A stretch of 64,000 nucleotides of DNA from Siphonodentalium dalli (Eukaryota > Mollusca > Scaphopoda > Gadilida > Siphonodentaliidae): NCBI GenBank assembly GCA_032622095.1, contig CP136061.1, positions 266,605,551-266,669,550 on the forward strand. The letters are read 5' to 3'. Every line of letters begins with the position of its first letter. Position 1 is the first letter of the stretch. A program made the translations under genes and the position numbers. Below are positions 34,265 to 45,889 of this stretch, one piece after another. The notes below the pieces were generated by a model. That model had not been told where the DNA came from. It was given only the letters and a program-made list of their open reading frames with translations, and did no database searches.

Positions 34265-34975
34265 TAGAAGATATAAAAAAGCAAAGAATCCTACAGTTAC
34301 AAATATTATTATATGGATGTTAACAGTTAAACCTTTGGTTACTAAATGTGCTGTAATGAGAATTGACTTGAATCCTATTGATTAATTTGTAGGAATGCTT
34401 GGCTATTAAGTTCAACAAGCAGTAACATATAAAAAAAGAGAAAAGAATCATGCAGTTACAAATATTATTATACCCCGCTGGACAAAACAAGTGTCCACTT
34501 GAACTGCGGTGCGGTTAGCGTTGCCACCGCGGCCGAAATGCAACTACAACCACGGCTCCACCGGCTAACTACAGTTGGGCCGCGGTGTAATTGCCATTCG
34601 GCATGGTGTAGTTTCTACGGTGTACTTCATCAAACTGCAAAAAAGACAATACAATCCCAGATCTGGATTGTATTGTCTTTTTTGCAGTTTGATGAAGTAC
34701 ACCGTAGAAACTACACCATGCCGAATGGCAATTACACCGCGGCCCAACTGTAGTTAGCCGGTGGAGCCGTGGTGTAGTTGCATTTCGGCCGCGGTGGCAA
34801 CGCTAACCGCACCGCAGTTAAGTGGACACTTGTTTTGTCCAGCAGGGTATGGATGTTAATCCTTTGGTGACTAAATGTGCTGTAATGAGCAGCGACTTGA
34901 ATCCTATTGATTCATTTGTAGGAATGCTCAGCTATTAAATTCAACATGCAGTAACAGATTGTTTGAATTATTAGC
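34265..34975 (+). repeat. Direct duplication, one copy holding the palindrome
   Basis: 34270-34435 and 34436-34975 (minus the insert) are direct copies: CAGTTACAAATATTATTATA, TGGATGTTAA, ACTAAATGTGCTGTAATGAG, GACTTGAATCCTATTGATT and TTTGTAGGAATGCT occur in both. The first copy gives the uninterrupted target of the 34473-34847 insert. 33956-34264 has no feature. Confidence 0.88.
34473..34847. mobile_element. 375-bp near-perfect palindrome, TA-flanked MITE
   Basis: Arms of about 187 bp run from CCCCGCTGGACAAAACAAGT through CACCGCGGCC and GGTGTAGTTTCTACGGTGTA to a CCAGATCTGG centre, mirrored with very few mismatches. TA is on each side. The sister duplicate at about 34308-34320 reads ATTATTATATGGATG with a single TA, so the insertion made a TA duplication. 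It is GC-rich compared with its surroundings and apparently young. Frames across it are palindrome artefacts. Confidence 0.92.
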
Positions 34976-37708
34976 TAAACATTCATACAAATGAATCATT
35001 AGAAATTGGTGTTATGGGTGTCTGAACCTGGCTATTATAAGGCACATTATTATTCCTCGGTGATAGCGTGTCAAGTGAGCAGGGACGTGGGCTGGAGGGT
35101 CTCCAATGTTGGGGCGTCCACCTTGGAATTTCCAACTGCATCATCCCCTTGAAACAGACCAATCTCATGCACAAGGCCTGGGCTTTGGTTTTTCCCAACT
35201 GCATGACCCATTATATCTCTAGATTGTATGCCATTCTGAAGTGAATTGATTAGTAGCCTTTGATTGGCCACCATGCAAACCGGGGGAGAAACTCAGGATA
35301 CATGGGCCCAGTGAGAAAATGTGGATATCTGAACCTGAAAATTGCTAAAATCATCTAGACTGGCTTCAAGATTCCCAAGTGTTGGAAGTTTCCAACCTGG
35401 CGCCCCAACCCCACAAGATTGGAAATGTTCCCAACAGATGGAGAGAGAGAGCTGATTTATTTAGCAAAAGAGCATACATTATTTAATACAAAGCATATTA
35501 ATTAAATGGAATTAGATTATTTGTCTATTAACCAGTTTCTTGCCAATTTCGGGGGGGGGGGGGGGGGGGGGGTAAATGTGATATAGAAAACTAGATCACA
35601 CCTGCTCCCTACTTCCTGTCCACCCATCATGAGTTTTGGATCAACTCTAAAGAAGAGGTGTCCATTTGTATATGTCAAATATGGTTGATTACATGTTTAA
35701 AGTGTAGGAAAGTATGCAAATGTTGGTCTAAAAACGACAAATTCCCCACTATTAAATTGTTGTCAAATCAAACTTAGAGAACAATTTCAACATATTGTTG
35801 GTGTTAAATTTCAAACCAATCTATTGTAAGATAAGAAATTTGTAACTGTTGAACATTTTGACAAAATTTGGGGATAGACACCAATTAAGCACCCCCTCCC
35901 CAAGTCCCCCCACCACCCCAATCACGTCATAACCTTTCAATGATTCGGTTGAACGTGATTTCATAAGTTATATTCATGTCTGGGCGACAAACATGATGGC
36001 GCTGGCATTTAAATATTGTCACACCTGGATCTTTCAATAATGCCCAGATTAAGTAAATGAATATAACATCTCATATTCTCTTGAGAGTAGATTTATATTA
36101 CCATTGGTCATTTATATAGGCGGGCATGATTATGATACAAAACTCATCGGGACTTTCAATATTTTATTTCTGCCTATTAATGTCACTTAATCTCCCGTAT
36201 TAGGTATTTATTGTGTTATTTCTTAATATACCTGTTCTATTATGCAAATTACATAAGCTACAGTCATTATCTGGTTTAAAATGTCAGATACACAAGACGA
36301 TTTTCGGACCAAAGTGCAGAAATCGTTCGAATAAATCTCATGTACAGAACCGTCACAGCCATGATTGGTTTGAAATAGAACCGTAACACGCACCCGTGTT
36401 GATTACGAGGCCACAGCTCCCAATTATCAACCCCTATTGGGATACTTTCTCAGCTATTTTACAGAAGAATAACACGGGTATACTTTATAGTCAGTGTTTG
36501 TCTTCAGAATGCATTTCATATTTTATACTCCACGAAAAATAAAGAAATTGCGTCCACGTGGCTTGATTTTCAGTGATAACATGTTGATATTTACGCGTTA
36601 ACTCGCTAATACCGAGTTAATTGTGGTCTACAGTTCAGGTTTCGATAACACGGCACTTCTGCAGCATCTGTTCATTCAGGAAAGTATAATATATTCAAGA
36701 TATCTATAATTATGCGTGATTTTGTCACAAAAATGATTATTTTCAATCATCAGGAACCGTAACAAATCAGACAAGAACCATCACAATACCGGCGATAGAA
36801 CGACTTCCGATGTAACAGTTCCTACACAGTGGTTATACTGATAGATTATTGAAGGGAATAGGACTGAATTGTGGGACTGAATAATAAAATTAAGAATTGG
36901 GATTTTTTTTTAAATATTTTTTTATTGGTATTCAAACAAGCAACAAAAGAAATATAGAGCACAGTTTTATAAATATACATATCGTCTGTTCGCTTCAAAG
37001 AAGTCGTAAAACCACTAAAATTGAATTTTAGCGCAGCAAGCTTTTATTGCAAATTCGTAATCTACGCAGTCGATTACACCAGTAAAATTTTTATCCCTGT
37101 TCTAATCCAATGAGAAGAATGTTCTATCCAGTCGGAATTACCATGTAGCAGCACTGGTCCTGGAAAAAAATGAATGATTGGTTGTCCCTCGTCTGGTGAT
37201 GGCTAAATGTTTAAAACATCCTATAGTAACGTGACGTGCACTTGTCCTAAATTGAACGTCTTGTCGAAAGCAAGCTCTGTTGTTGCTGCAGTCAGATGAC
37301 GACAGGGTGATTCTCACAAAATGTCAACCAGAAGGGTAAAAATTTGAATTTGTCCTGGGTCACAAACAACGTACCCCGCCTTGCTCACCGGAAGCTAATA
37401 TTATGCTAATGATGAACAGACAGTCTGCCGTAGGAGCAGTTTTAGCCAGTCAAAAATAAAAATAGTGTAAATAAAATTGTAGAGAATCCTGAATCTCATG
37501 AATTGCTTACATATTGGTGTACATGTGTACATATACAAAACACAACATATGCAACTTTAAATCCCACACGCCGTCGTGGCCAGGTTATTTTGTTTATATA
37601 ATCATCGGAGGGGCCGTTGTTGAAGCGAGAGGTATCGGATTCCTCCGAGATCGCAGCGGGCACACGAATTAATATATTTTACAGATTCCCACGTTATCAT
37701 AACAGCTA
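34976..37708. other. No gene seen
   Basis: Mostly unique AT-rich DNA. 35551-35572 is an uninterrupted run of 22 G. Near 35080-35130 and 35365-35430 two diverged segments share GTTGGGGCG / TTGGAA.TTTCCAAC motifs. Near 36340-36390 and 36765-36800 are ACCGTCACA/ACCGTAACA motifs. No domain or convincing exon was found. Confidence 0.45.
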
Positions 37709-38053
37709 CCGCTATACTTAAAGTAATTGACCACCAATAACGTGGTGTCACCCCGTTAATATGGCGGTACTATACCGCGGTATCCTCCAATACCGCGGTA
37801 CTGATACCGCTTGTTAACGCGAACAAGTATGTGTGAGTAAATACCTCCCCTCAAAGAGTTCCATGAAAATCACTGCGGTATTCAACAAAATTAATGCGGT
37901 GCCCGCTAAAAGACCGCGGTATCATTCATCGCCCAATACCGTAACTCCACCGCCATGACCGTCTCGATACCGCTACCGTTTATTACCGGTATCACCGCGG
38001 TCATGACCGGGGTATCACCCCGTTTTTCTGGTCAATTACTTTGAGAATAGCGG
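37709..38053. mobile_element. Family F MITE (TA, CCGCTATACTTAAAG)
   Basis: Termini CCGCTATACTTAAAGTAATT and AATTACTTTGAGAATAGCGG are inverted repeats, TA-flanked. The interior is packed with GGTACCGCGG-type and ACCGCGGTAT palindromes. An inverted copy lies at 54610-54952 and a fragment near 48886-48940. Non-coding. Confidence 0.88.
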
Positions 38054-39160
38054 TACGTTGATATCTCCGTGGCTGATATTTCAGTATTATATGTATATCA
38101 TAAAATTCCCCGGAACATGTATATGTTATATCAATCAATAATGATCTCTTGTACCGAGAAACATTATTGTGGTATGTCCTTCAAAATTGCTGAAGCAAAC
38201 TGGGCCATGGCAAAGGGTGGGCGTAGCGGATTGCCGAATCCAAACAGTCTGAATTAAGAAGGCTGTTTCCAAAATGTGTGTAAGCTTACCCAGGCTTTCC
38301 GCTAGTAGGGCAGGGGGTCCCTTTAAGGGTCCCATCCCTTCAGCCAATTTCCCCCCTTCTGTCATACCACAGGACATATTCCATATGTATAAAGATGTTT
38401 ACTTCTCAATTTTGTTGGGACAGTGCTAAGAAATTTAAATAGTTGTCAACTTTATTTGAAATTCTAGCGAGAATACACACTCGGACCGATCTAACACTAA
38501 AAGTTGGATGTCAGTATGTCTGTAGGCTGGAGCTAACATTCAACGTGCAGGGTCAATGTGTTCCATTTAGAATATAGAGTACACTTTATTTAGTTTTTAC
38601 TGAAATGCTCCGGATTCTGAACGAGCACACACGGCTCTGCACGTTGCACGCTAGCTCCAACCCGCAGACACAGTAGATGAACTGAGGAAGTGATCAAACC
38701 CGTCATCGCTAGAACACATGCTTTGGAGTCCGCTGTTTACGTTGCTGTGGTTTGGTTACGAAAAATGACTACCGTCAATTTAATCATACCCACTGATTCT
38801 ATCTTCATGTCATAAAATATATATATCGCTCCATTTTTTTTGAAGCATCTTATCTATGTTTATTATAATTTAGCTTGATATTTAGAACTAAAATATTGCG
38901 CCTTTATTCTATTCCTTCATTGCTTCCAACCTGCTAATTCTCTATCTGCTGAGTATTATATTCCGGCACATTATGCATCCGAATTATCTGCCGAGTCTTG
39001 AATATTGAGTCGTTTAACTTCAACGGGCGCGTTTCCGTATACTGGGAACAACGCAAGGCCTTCACCACCGGTGACATAAACCTGGCAATTAATTTTTATC
39101 TAATAAATTTTCTAGGTTTTCAAGTTATTGCGGTTGATAGCGTAATAACTTGAGTAGAAA
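38054..39160. other. Upstream region of the PDZ gene; no defined promoter
   Basis: Near 38517-38680 an imperfect inverted pair (GTAGGCTGGAGCTAACATTC / GCACGCTAGCTCCAACCCGC) marks a degraded foldback. 38760-39160 is unique and may include the 5' end of the following gene. No TATA box or initiator can be assigned with confidence. Confidence 0.4.
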
Positions 39161-39225
39161 ATGGATGCAAAACGATTATCAAATCTACTCTCTGATTCTT
39201 CTATTGGCCGATACAACAAAAGTAG
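39161..39225 (+). CDS. Possible first coding exon of the PDZ/Roc-like gene
   Basis: AAAATGG at 39158-39164 is a good start context and opens MDAKRLSNLLSDSSIGRYNK. Ending at 39225 before GTCCAC leaves two bases, which matches the one-base phase needed by the next exon at 39371. The donor is weak, however, and the better-looking GTAGGT at 39222 gives the wrong phase. The true first exon may lie elsewhere. The short intron ends in CCCTAGCGATGCTCTTGTTT, which resembles a repeat terminus seen near 50230-50250. Confidence 0.35.
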
Positions 39226-39370
39226 GTCCACTAGTGTTTCCACGACATTGAAAACATTGACTGCATTTCCCCCTCGGCAGATACAGGACCCGTTCCCCAA
39301 AACCTGGCAGAAAGCCTGGCTTACCATGGACTTCTTTTGCCACACCCTAGCGATGCTCTTGTTTTTCCAG

Positions 39371-39521
39371 ATACAAATATGATGTGCGAGTTATGGGGAC
39401 TCTTGCTCGTGATGGCAGAGAATACATAGCGAAACAGTCCTGGAAACCAGGTCGAGTGGTGAGCGTTTGTAGAAACTCTGAAGGGAAGTTAGGATTCAGT
39501 TTAAAGACTTATTTACATCAG
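39371..39521 (+). CDS. PDZ/Roc-like protein, exon with PDZ1 N-terminal half
   Basis: Acceptor TTGTTTTTCCAG ends at 39370 and donor CAG|GTGAGT begins at 39522. The frame reads YKYDVRVMGTLARDGREY, then KPGRVVSVCRNSEGKLGFSL. The KLGFSL segment is the carboxylate-binding loop of a PDZ domain after its first strand. The exon ends in phase 0 and joins the exon at 49387, completing one PDZ domain across a 9.9-kb intron. PDZ domains bind C-terminal peptides of partner proteins. The partner is unknown. Confidence 0.85.
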
Positions 39522-39554
39522 GTGAGTGTTGTCAGTAAGGCTAAAGAAAAAATT

Positions 39555-42500
39555 ATTTGCGGTTTGGGTTTCCCTACCAACCCTATTTTAAACCCCCTAC
39601 CCTAAAGTTTTTTTCATGGCTTTCAAGAACACCTATTTATTTTTTTCTCCAAAAATTACATAAAACACAAAAAACACATTTAAGCATCTCAGAATAGGTT
39701 GATTTCTAAGTAAAAGTATTGTTTAATATTAAAATTTATACAAAAATAATTTAAAGCTTTTTTATGTCAATCTTGCAGAGTAAATTATGCACAGTCATAA
39801 CAATATCGCGACCTGATTTCCATTCTGTCCTAAGTGCATTTTTTGTGTTTCCGAGTAAATCGATTTTTAAATTTCAAAGTTCTGGCAATTGGTTGTTATT
39901 AGACTTATGGTGGGTATCCTGGTATCTGCCGAGAAATCAGTATTCATTCTGCCAATAACCATCAACTTCGATAAGGAGATGCTCTTTCTTATATGATATT
40001 TCGACCAGATTCGGGAGGTGGGGTGCGATTTTTTGCATTTAGCACAATATGGACTCCACCACCAGGACTCAACTTCACCCCACTAATTTTCTTTCTTAAT
40101 GTCTCCTCTAATTTGTTTCGGTTGTTAACAAGAAAAAAAAGTTGCCGCATAGACTCCAGACAAGATGGCGTCCATCGTGGCGCCATTTTGTTTATATGCA
40201 TCAGGTCTCTTTGATCGCCGTTGTAGTAAAGATGATATAAAAAGCGGTCTTGTTTTCCGCTCGATTCGTTATGCTAATATACAACCTTCACAAATTAGCC
40301 AAAAGTCCGACACCAGAATCCAATATGGTGGCCAAGATGGCCGCCGAAATGTGAATATATGCTATTTTTCTTACATTTTACCACCTTTCGTTTGTCTCTA
40401 TGGGAAATAATTGGCATCTTGGCGTGAATTTATACATTTATCGTATAGAAGAGTCATTGACGAACACAATGGGATCATAATATACATGCATAGCGGGATA
40501 GTTTTGTCCAATAACACGTTTCCCAAATGCCGGTATAATAGGTCAAAGCCGAACCAACACTAATAACGCGATGTAATGATTCGAATCAATGCAAGTTATT
40601 GCTATCATAACAACACCCATGCATATATATATGTGCAGGAGATACTCGAGCTAGGATTCCTCTTATACCTGAGTTGTGGAATATTTATCCAAATCCAAGA
40701 CGGCGGCCAAAATGGCCACCAGAAATAGAAAAATCGCCAAAAATTGCTGATTTTAACATCAGTGAGCGTTATTGTCTCGACAATTCCACACCTGTTAACT
40801 ATTGTGAGTTGGGAACACTTAGGCGAAGTACTTTCATTACACCATATCCAAATAAAAGTTTCCCAGATCTAAAATGGCGCCCACAATGGCGGAAAGATTT
40901 TGAAAAATCACCGAAATTCCCTCATATTCACATCATTGGGCATTATTTTCGAGACAACTGCACACATGCGGACAGTTGATTTGGAAATACTGAGGTGAAG
41001 TAATTCCCTTGCATCTCATACAATAAATTGTTTTCCAGATCGAAGATGGCGGCCAAAATGGAGACCGGAATTTGAAATCAAGCTCACATTCCTTTACTTT
41101 CTTACGATGGTCGTTATTGTTACGCGAATTCTGCCCACAATTACATGTTCATATGGAACATTGATATGAAGTATTCATTTGAGTTTGGCAAACTCTCACA
41201 GTCAAGACGGTGGCCAAACTGGCGGCCAGAAATTGAAAAGAAGTCGATATTATCAGATACTAATTTCAACTTTTTGTCATTATATCGATACGTATGGACG
41301 ACACTGTACATACTATATGCCATTTATTAGTTTCAACATAAGTCGTAGCCTTCTGGAAAGATGAAAACCCACAATTAATCATCGCGATGTGGCATTTCGA
41401 AATCCATTGTCCACCATAAGCGCCCATAATGGCCGTTTAGGTGCGCCAAATAGCCATAGTATGGCCTCCAAAAATCAAAACAACAGTACCTGAGCTTATT
41501 CTGATTTGCCACATTCAGCATTATCTGCATGGACCAGTTTCCGTCTCTTCGTCAGATTAATCTATCTCTCTCACACCATCACAGTTTTCTACACTTCTTT
41601 TTAGAAAGGTCCCACTAATCGGAATATTAACAACAGTACCTGAGCTTATTCTGATTTGCCACATTCAGCGTTATCTGCACGGACCAGTTTCCGTCTCTTC
41701 GTCAGATTAATCTATCTCTCTCACACCATCACAGTTTTATACACTTCTTTTTAGAAAGGTCCCACTAATCGGAATATTTCAAACAATACATATGCCGGTG
41801 TCCAGCTCACGTGTTTGTCTCGAAAGCTGGGAATTCTTATCCTTATTCTTGGCGATCTTCATTCGTGGTATAGCTTATGGTATAATTCAGATGCTACATA
41901 TGGGATCTGAGCGTTATTTTGTGCGATAAACTAGAAAGGAATGTGGTCAATGCGCATACTAGCTTTCGGAAGGACCTCGCTATCTGCGTATTTTCAGCTT
42001 TGGTGACCTAATGGGGATAACAACATCTACACCTGGTGATCTTACCAAACAGCCACTTCTCAATATATGGTTAATCAATTCACATACCCATCTAATGCAC
42101 TGACGTGCCCGGACAACTTATGTATATGGCTTCGAATGTTGAAAGCCAGACATTTAACGGATGCCTTTCTGCTAAGGCGTAGAAGAACATAATGCCTAAC
42201 ATACCCACATGTCTTGACCATGAACAAAAGAAAAATCTTGTTGCGTACAGCAATTGTCTCATCGAAAAAATTCAAGCAGATAATAACAATACGCACGGTG
42301 CTAGTTTGTGGGCATGTGTCATGATAGTGGAAATGAAATTGGACCATGACTGCACCGCCCTTCTTTGGGTATGTTTTAGATTCAGACATGATCTCATGTG
42401 TGGCTTTGCTTTCCTTGTATGCTAAGATTGTTCCCATGCGTTTGGAAGCCGTTCACAACCAACTGGACCAGGCGTGTACCACTGGCTACTACTATATAAG

Positions 42501-45290
42501 CCCCACCCAGACTGGGGTGTAGTCTTAAAGACGATGCCTTTCATAGTTGATTGATATGTCATACACACACTGGGTGGTGGTCGGTATGGTTCAAGAAAGT
42601 ACAAATGCCATCAACACAAGGGTGAAATGTTCAACGCGAAGAACATCCAGAGGAATGCATTCAGTTCAACATACGTTGGGTACACCAAGTGATTTCTTGG
42701 CAACATCACCATTCCGACCATTTTACCATGGCCAATTTATTTCATTCCCACTATCATGGCGTATGTCCACAAACTAACACCGCGAGAATTGTTCTTCTCT
42801 GCTGGGACATCACACAGTTTCCTTAGGATCATGGTCAAGAAGTGTGGGTAGTCGGTACATTATGGTCTTCTCCTTAGCAGATATACATCTGTCCAAGGGA
42901 ATGAGACAGCTAGCAACCTTCGAAACAATGCCGAAGTTGTCCACATATGCCAATGCGTTCGCTAAGTTTGTGAGTTGACGAACCATCTATTGAGAAGTGA
43001 CTAGCTAATTGGTTCGCTAGGTGTACATGTCGTTATCCCCATGGGGTATGAGACACATACATAGAGATGGCATTATTCAAGCTTGTATACTCATCGACCA
43101 TATGCCTTTCTAGTTCAAGATGACGCACAAATCCCATATTTAGCATATTTAAAATCGTAAGCTAGACACCGGGGAATGAATTGTTTGAAACGTTATGATT
43201 AGAGGGACCCTTCTCCCAGGAGGTGTTGAATACGTTGTCGGTGTGAGCGACCCAGATTTACAAGACAAAGAATGGTCCAGATAATTATGGACGTGATGTG
43301 GCAAATCAGAATCTGTTATCAGGTAATTGTTCTAATATTACTATTCGGCGCACCTACGGTTACGGCCATTATCGGTGCTAAGTGGAGAATGGATTTCGAA
43401 ATGCCACATCGCGATATTAATGGTGGGTTTTCGACTTTCCAGAATGATACGAGCCATTTTATGCATTTTGATACGTATTAAGTTAAACTAATAGATTGTT
43501 TATGTACAATTTCGTCCACACATATTGATATTATGACAAAAAGTTGAAATTAGTATGTGAAAATATTGATTTCTTTTCAATTTCTGGCCGCTAATTTAGC
43601 CGCCATCTTGACTGTGAGTATCAATTGCCAAACTCAAATGAATATTTCATATCAATATTCCATTTCAACATGTAATGGGGGGGGGGGGGGGGGGGTGGTA
43701 GAAATCGCGAAACATTAACGTCCATCGTAAGAAAGTATAGGAAATTAAGGAATGTAGGCCTGTTTTAAAATTTCGGTGGCCATTTTGGCCGCCATGTTCG
43801 ATTTGGAAGAAAAAATTCTTGTACCTCAGTATTTCCAACTCAACTGTAAGCATGGATGGAGTTGTCTCGACAATAGTATCCAATGATGTGAATATGAGGG
43901 CATTGTGGCGCCATTTTGAAAACTTTTATTTGGATATGGTACAATGACAGTTCTTCGTCTAAGTGTTCCCAATTCACAAATAATAAGCAGGTGTGGAGTT
44001 GTCGTGACAATAACGCTCACTGATGTTAAAATCAGCGATTTTCGGCAGTTTTTCTATTTCTGGTGGCCATTTTGGCCGCCATCTTGGATTTGGGTGAATA
44101 TTCCTCAACTCAGGTATAAGAGGAATCATAGCTCGATTATCTCCTGCACATATATGCATGGGTGTTGTTATGATAGCAATAACTTTCATTGATTCGAAAC
44201 ATTACATCGCGTTATTAGCGTCGATTCGGCTTTGACCTATTATATCGGCATTTGGGAAAACGTGATATCGGACAAAACTATCCCACAATTAATATAATAA
44301 TAATAATTAATAATAATAAAAATAGCATATTTTCACATTTCGGCGGCCATCTTGGCCGCCATATTAGATTATGGTGTCGGACTTTTGGTAATTTGTAAGG
44401 GTTATATATTGGCATAAAGAATCGAGCAGAAAACAAGACCGCATTTGATATGATCTTTACGATAACGGCGATCAAAGAGACCTGGTGCATATAAAAAAAA
44501 TGGACTCCATGATGGACGCCATCTTGTCTGGAGTCTCTGTGGCCACTTTTTGTTCTTGTTAACAACCGAAAAAAATTAGAGGAGACATTAAGAAAGAAAA
44601 TTAGTGGGGTGAAGTTGAGTCCTGGGGTGCAGAGGTCGACCAATATCTCCGCGACTACGTGTGTTTCTTTTCGCAGGAAAAATTTTCTCTGTTCGATCGC
44701 AACTTGAGTTGCAACCTGTTCGATGTGAGAGAATTTAGCAAAATATTTCAGTTCCATCCTGTAGTAAGTGACAGTTCGTAAAGCCGAACTGCACATAGAA
44801 CAACATCGATCTGAATAATTATATGTTGTGTCTGAAACTCAAGATAGAATTCATCTTTGTTTTTAAATGACAGGATATAACTGGCTTCATAAGTATGTTT
44901 AATTTATAGGGCATAATGGTTCTAAGAAATAGTGTTTTTATGCAGAACGGACAGAAAAGAATAGCTAATATCACCGCGAAAAAAACAGATAGCGCTTAGG
45001 GGCCGGTACTGTTAAACGCGGAATTTGATGCCGCTTCCAACGATACCCATACGGACATTTCGTACCAGCATGTCACTTAGGACAGAATGGAAATCAGGTC
45101 GCGATATGTCAAAATAATAAAATTAATTAAAAAAATAAAATTTCAAGCCTACCTACCAAACCTATTTTTTTTCCGGCTTGTAACCCAAACCACACATTTA
45201 ATTGTCTTTGGTCTGAGGCCAATATAAAAAAATTGCTTGATTTATATCGCCTCCAAACCCTACTTTTAGTCCCCTCCTCAATTTTTATAC
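39555..45290. repeat. Giant imperfect inverted repeat, ~5.7 kb
   Basis: Left-arm landmarks recur in reverse order on the right. TATCGCGACCTGATTTCCAT near 39805 pairs with 45085. AGGACTCAACTTCACCCC near 40066 pairs with 44610. TTATACCTGAGTTGTGGAAT near 40663 pairs with 44100. CGCGATGTGGCATTTCGAAA at 41384 pairs with 43393. TAGTTTGTGGGCATGTG at 42302 pairs with 42760. The arms are about 2.7 kb, diverged by substitutions and indels, and close near 42.4-42.5 kb. The outer limits (about 39555 and 45290) end in CCCTACC/TTTGGGTT pairs. Inside each arm a ~170-180-bp subunit with AAGATGGCGGCCAAAATGG repeats. A 43677-43695 G tract breaks the right arm. No transposase or other domain is seen. Confidence 0.88.
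41492..41776 (+). repeat. Direct duplication inside the giant inverted repeat
   Basis: A ~143-bp segment (ACAGTACCTGAGCTTATTCT, TTTCCGTCTCTTCGTCAGAT, CACACCATCACAGTTTT, TAGAAAGGTCCCACTAATCG) occurs twice in tandem with only a few differences. It exists only in the left arm, so it arose after the inversion-duplication. Confidence 0.85.
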
Positions 45291-45291
45291 G

Positions 45292-45705
45292 CCCGTTTAA
45301 AAAAACGGTTGTATTATGTAAATGGGTTGTCCGTCCGTCGTCCGTCCGTCGTCCGTCCATCCGCTTTTGGTTTCCTGATGATAACTTTAGATTGAATTAA
45401 GTGAACTGAACCAAATTTGGTATATTAGTTTACCACCCCAAAATACAGATAAAGTTCGTCCACATGATTTTGACTGAGTTATGCCCATTTTTCGACTTAG
45501 ATTTTACCTGATATGCGGTTTCCAGATGATAACTTTAGATTGAATCAAGTGAACTGAACCAAATTTGGTATACTTGTACAGATCAAGTTCAAATATTATT
45601 TCGTTTTAAGTCAAAGGTTTCAAACAAATGAATTAAACCTTGCCCCACTCTACTACAGAAACGGGCATATTATGCCATGACCCGACGGCGTGCTCTTGTT
45701 TTATT
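45292..45705. mobile_element. GCCCGTTT short element
   Basis: Begins ATACGCCCGTTTAAAAAAAC with a small hairpin (CCGTTT-AAAAAAACGG), then GTCCGTCCGTC microsatellite. Two core segments follow (GATGATAACTTTAGATTGAA, AAGTGAACTGAACCAAATTT). It ends AAACGGGCATATTATGCCAT and GACGGCGTGCTCTTGTTTTA. The layout parallels the GTCGAG element: terminal hairpin, cores, GCTCTTGT end. Non-coding. 45706-45889 has no feature. Confidence 0.75.
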
Positions 45706-45889
45706 TGGATATCTTTTTTTCGCATTCCTTATTAATCAGTCTATTTTGATCAAATTGGACAATCAAAATCACCTTGTATAATATATAAGATAGGATACTG
45801 CTTCAATATCTAGATTTGTCAATGATCATTTACATGTATTTTAGGAAGAATAAAATATAAAAAATTTAATTTTCCCTCCCGCCCCCATC

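Noticed and set aside
34499-34757. Frames on both strands with identical peptide pieces
   Set aside because: Mirror images produced by the 375-bp palindrome.
44278-44796. 172-codon minus-strand frame
   Set aside because: It lies in the right arm of the giant inverted repeat; the mirrored left arm does not keep the frame open and no domain is recognisable.
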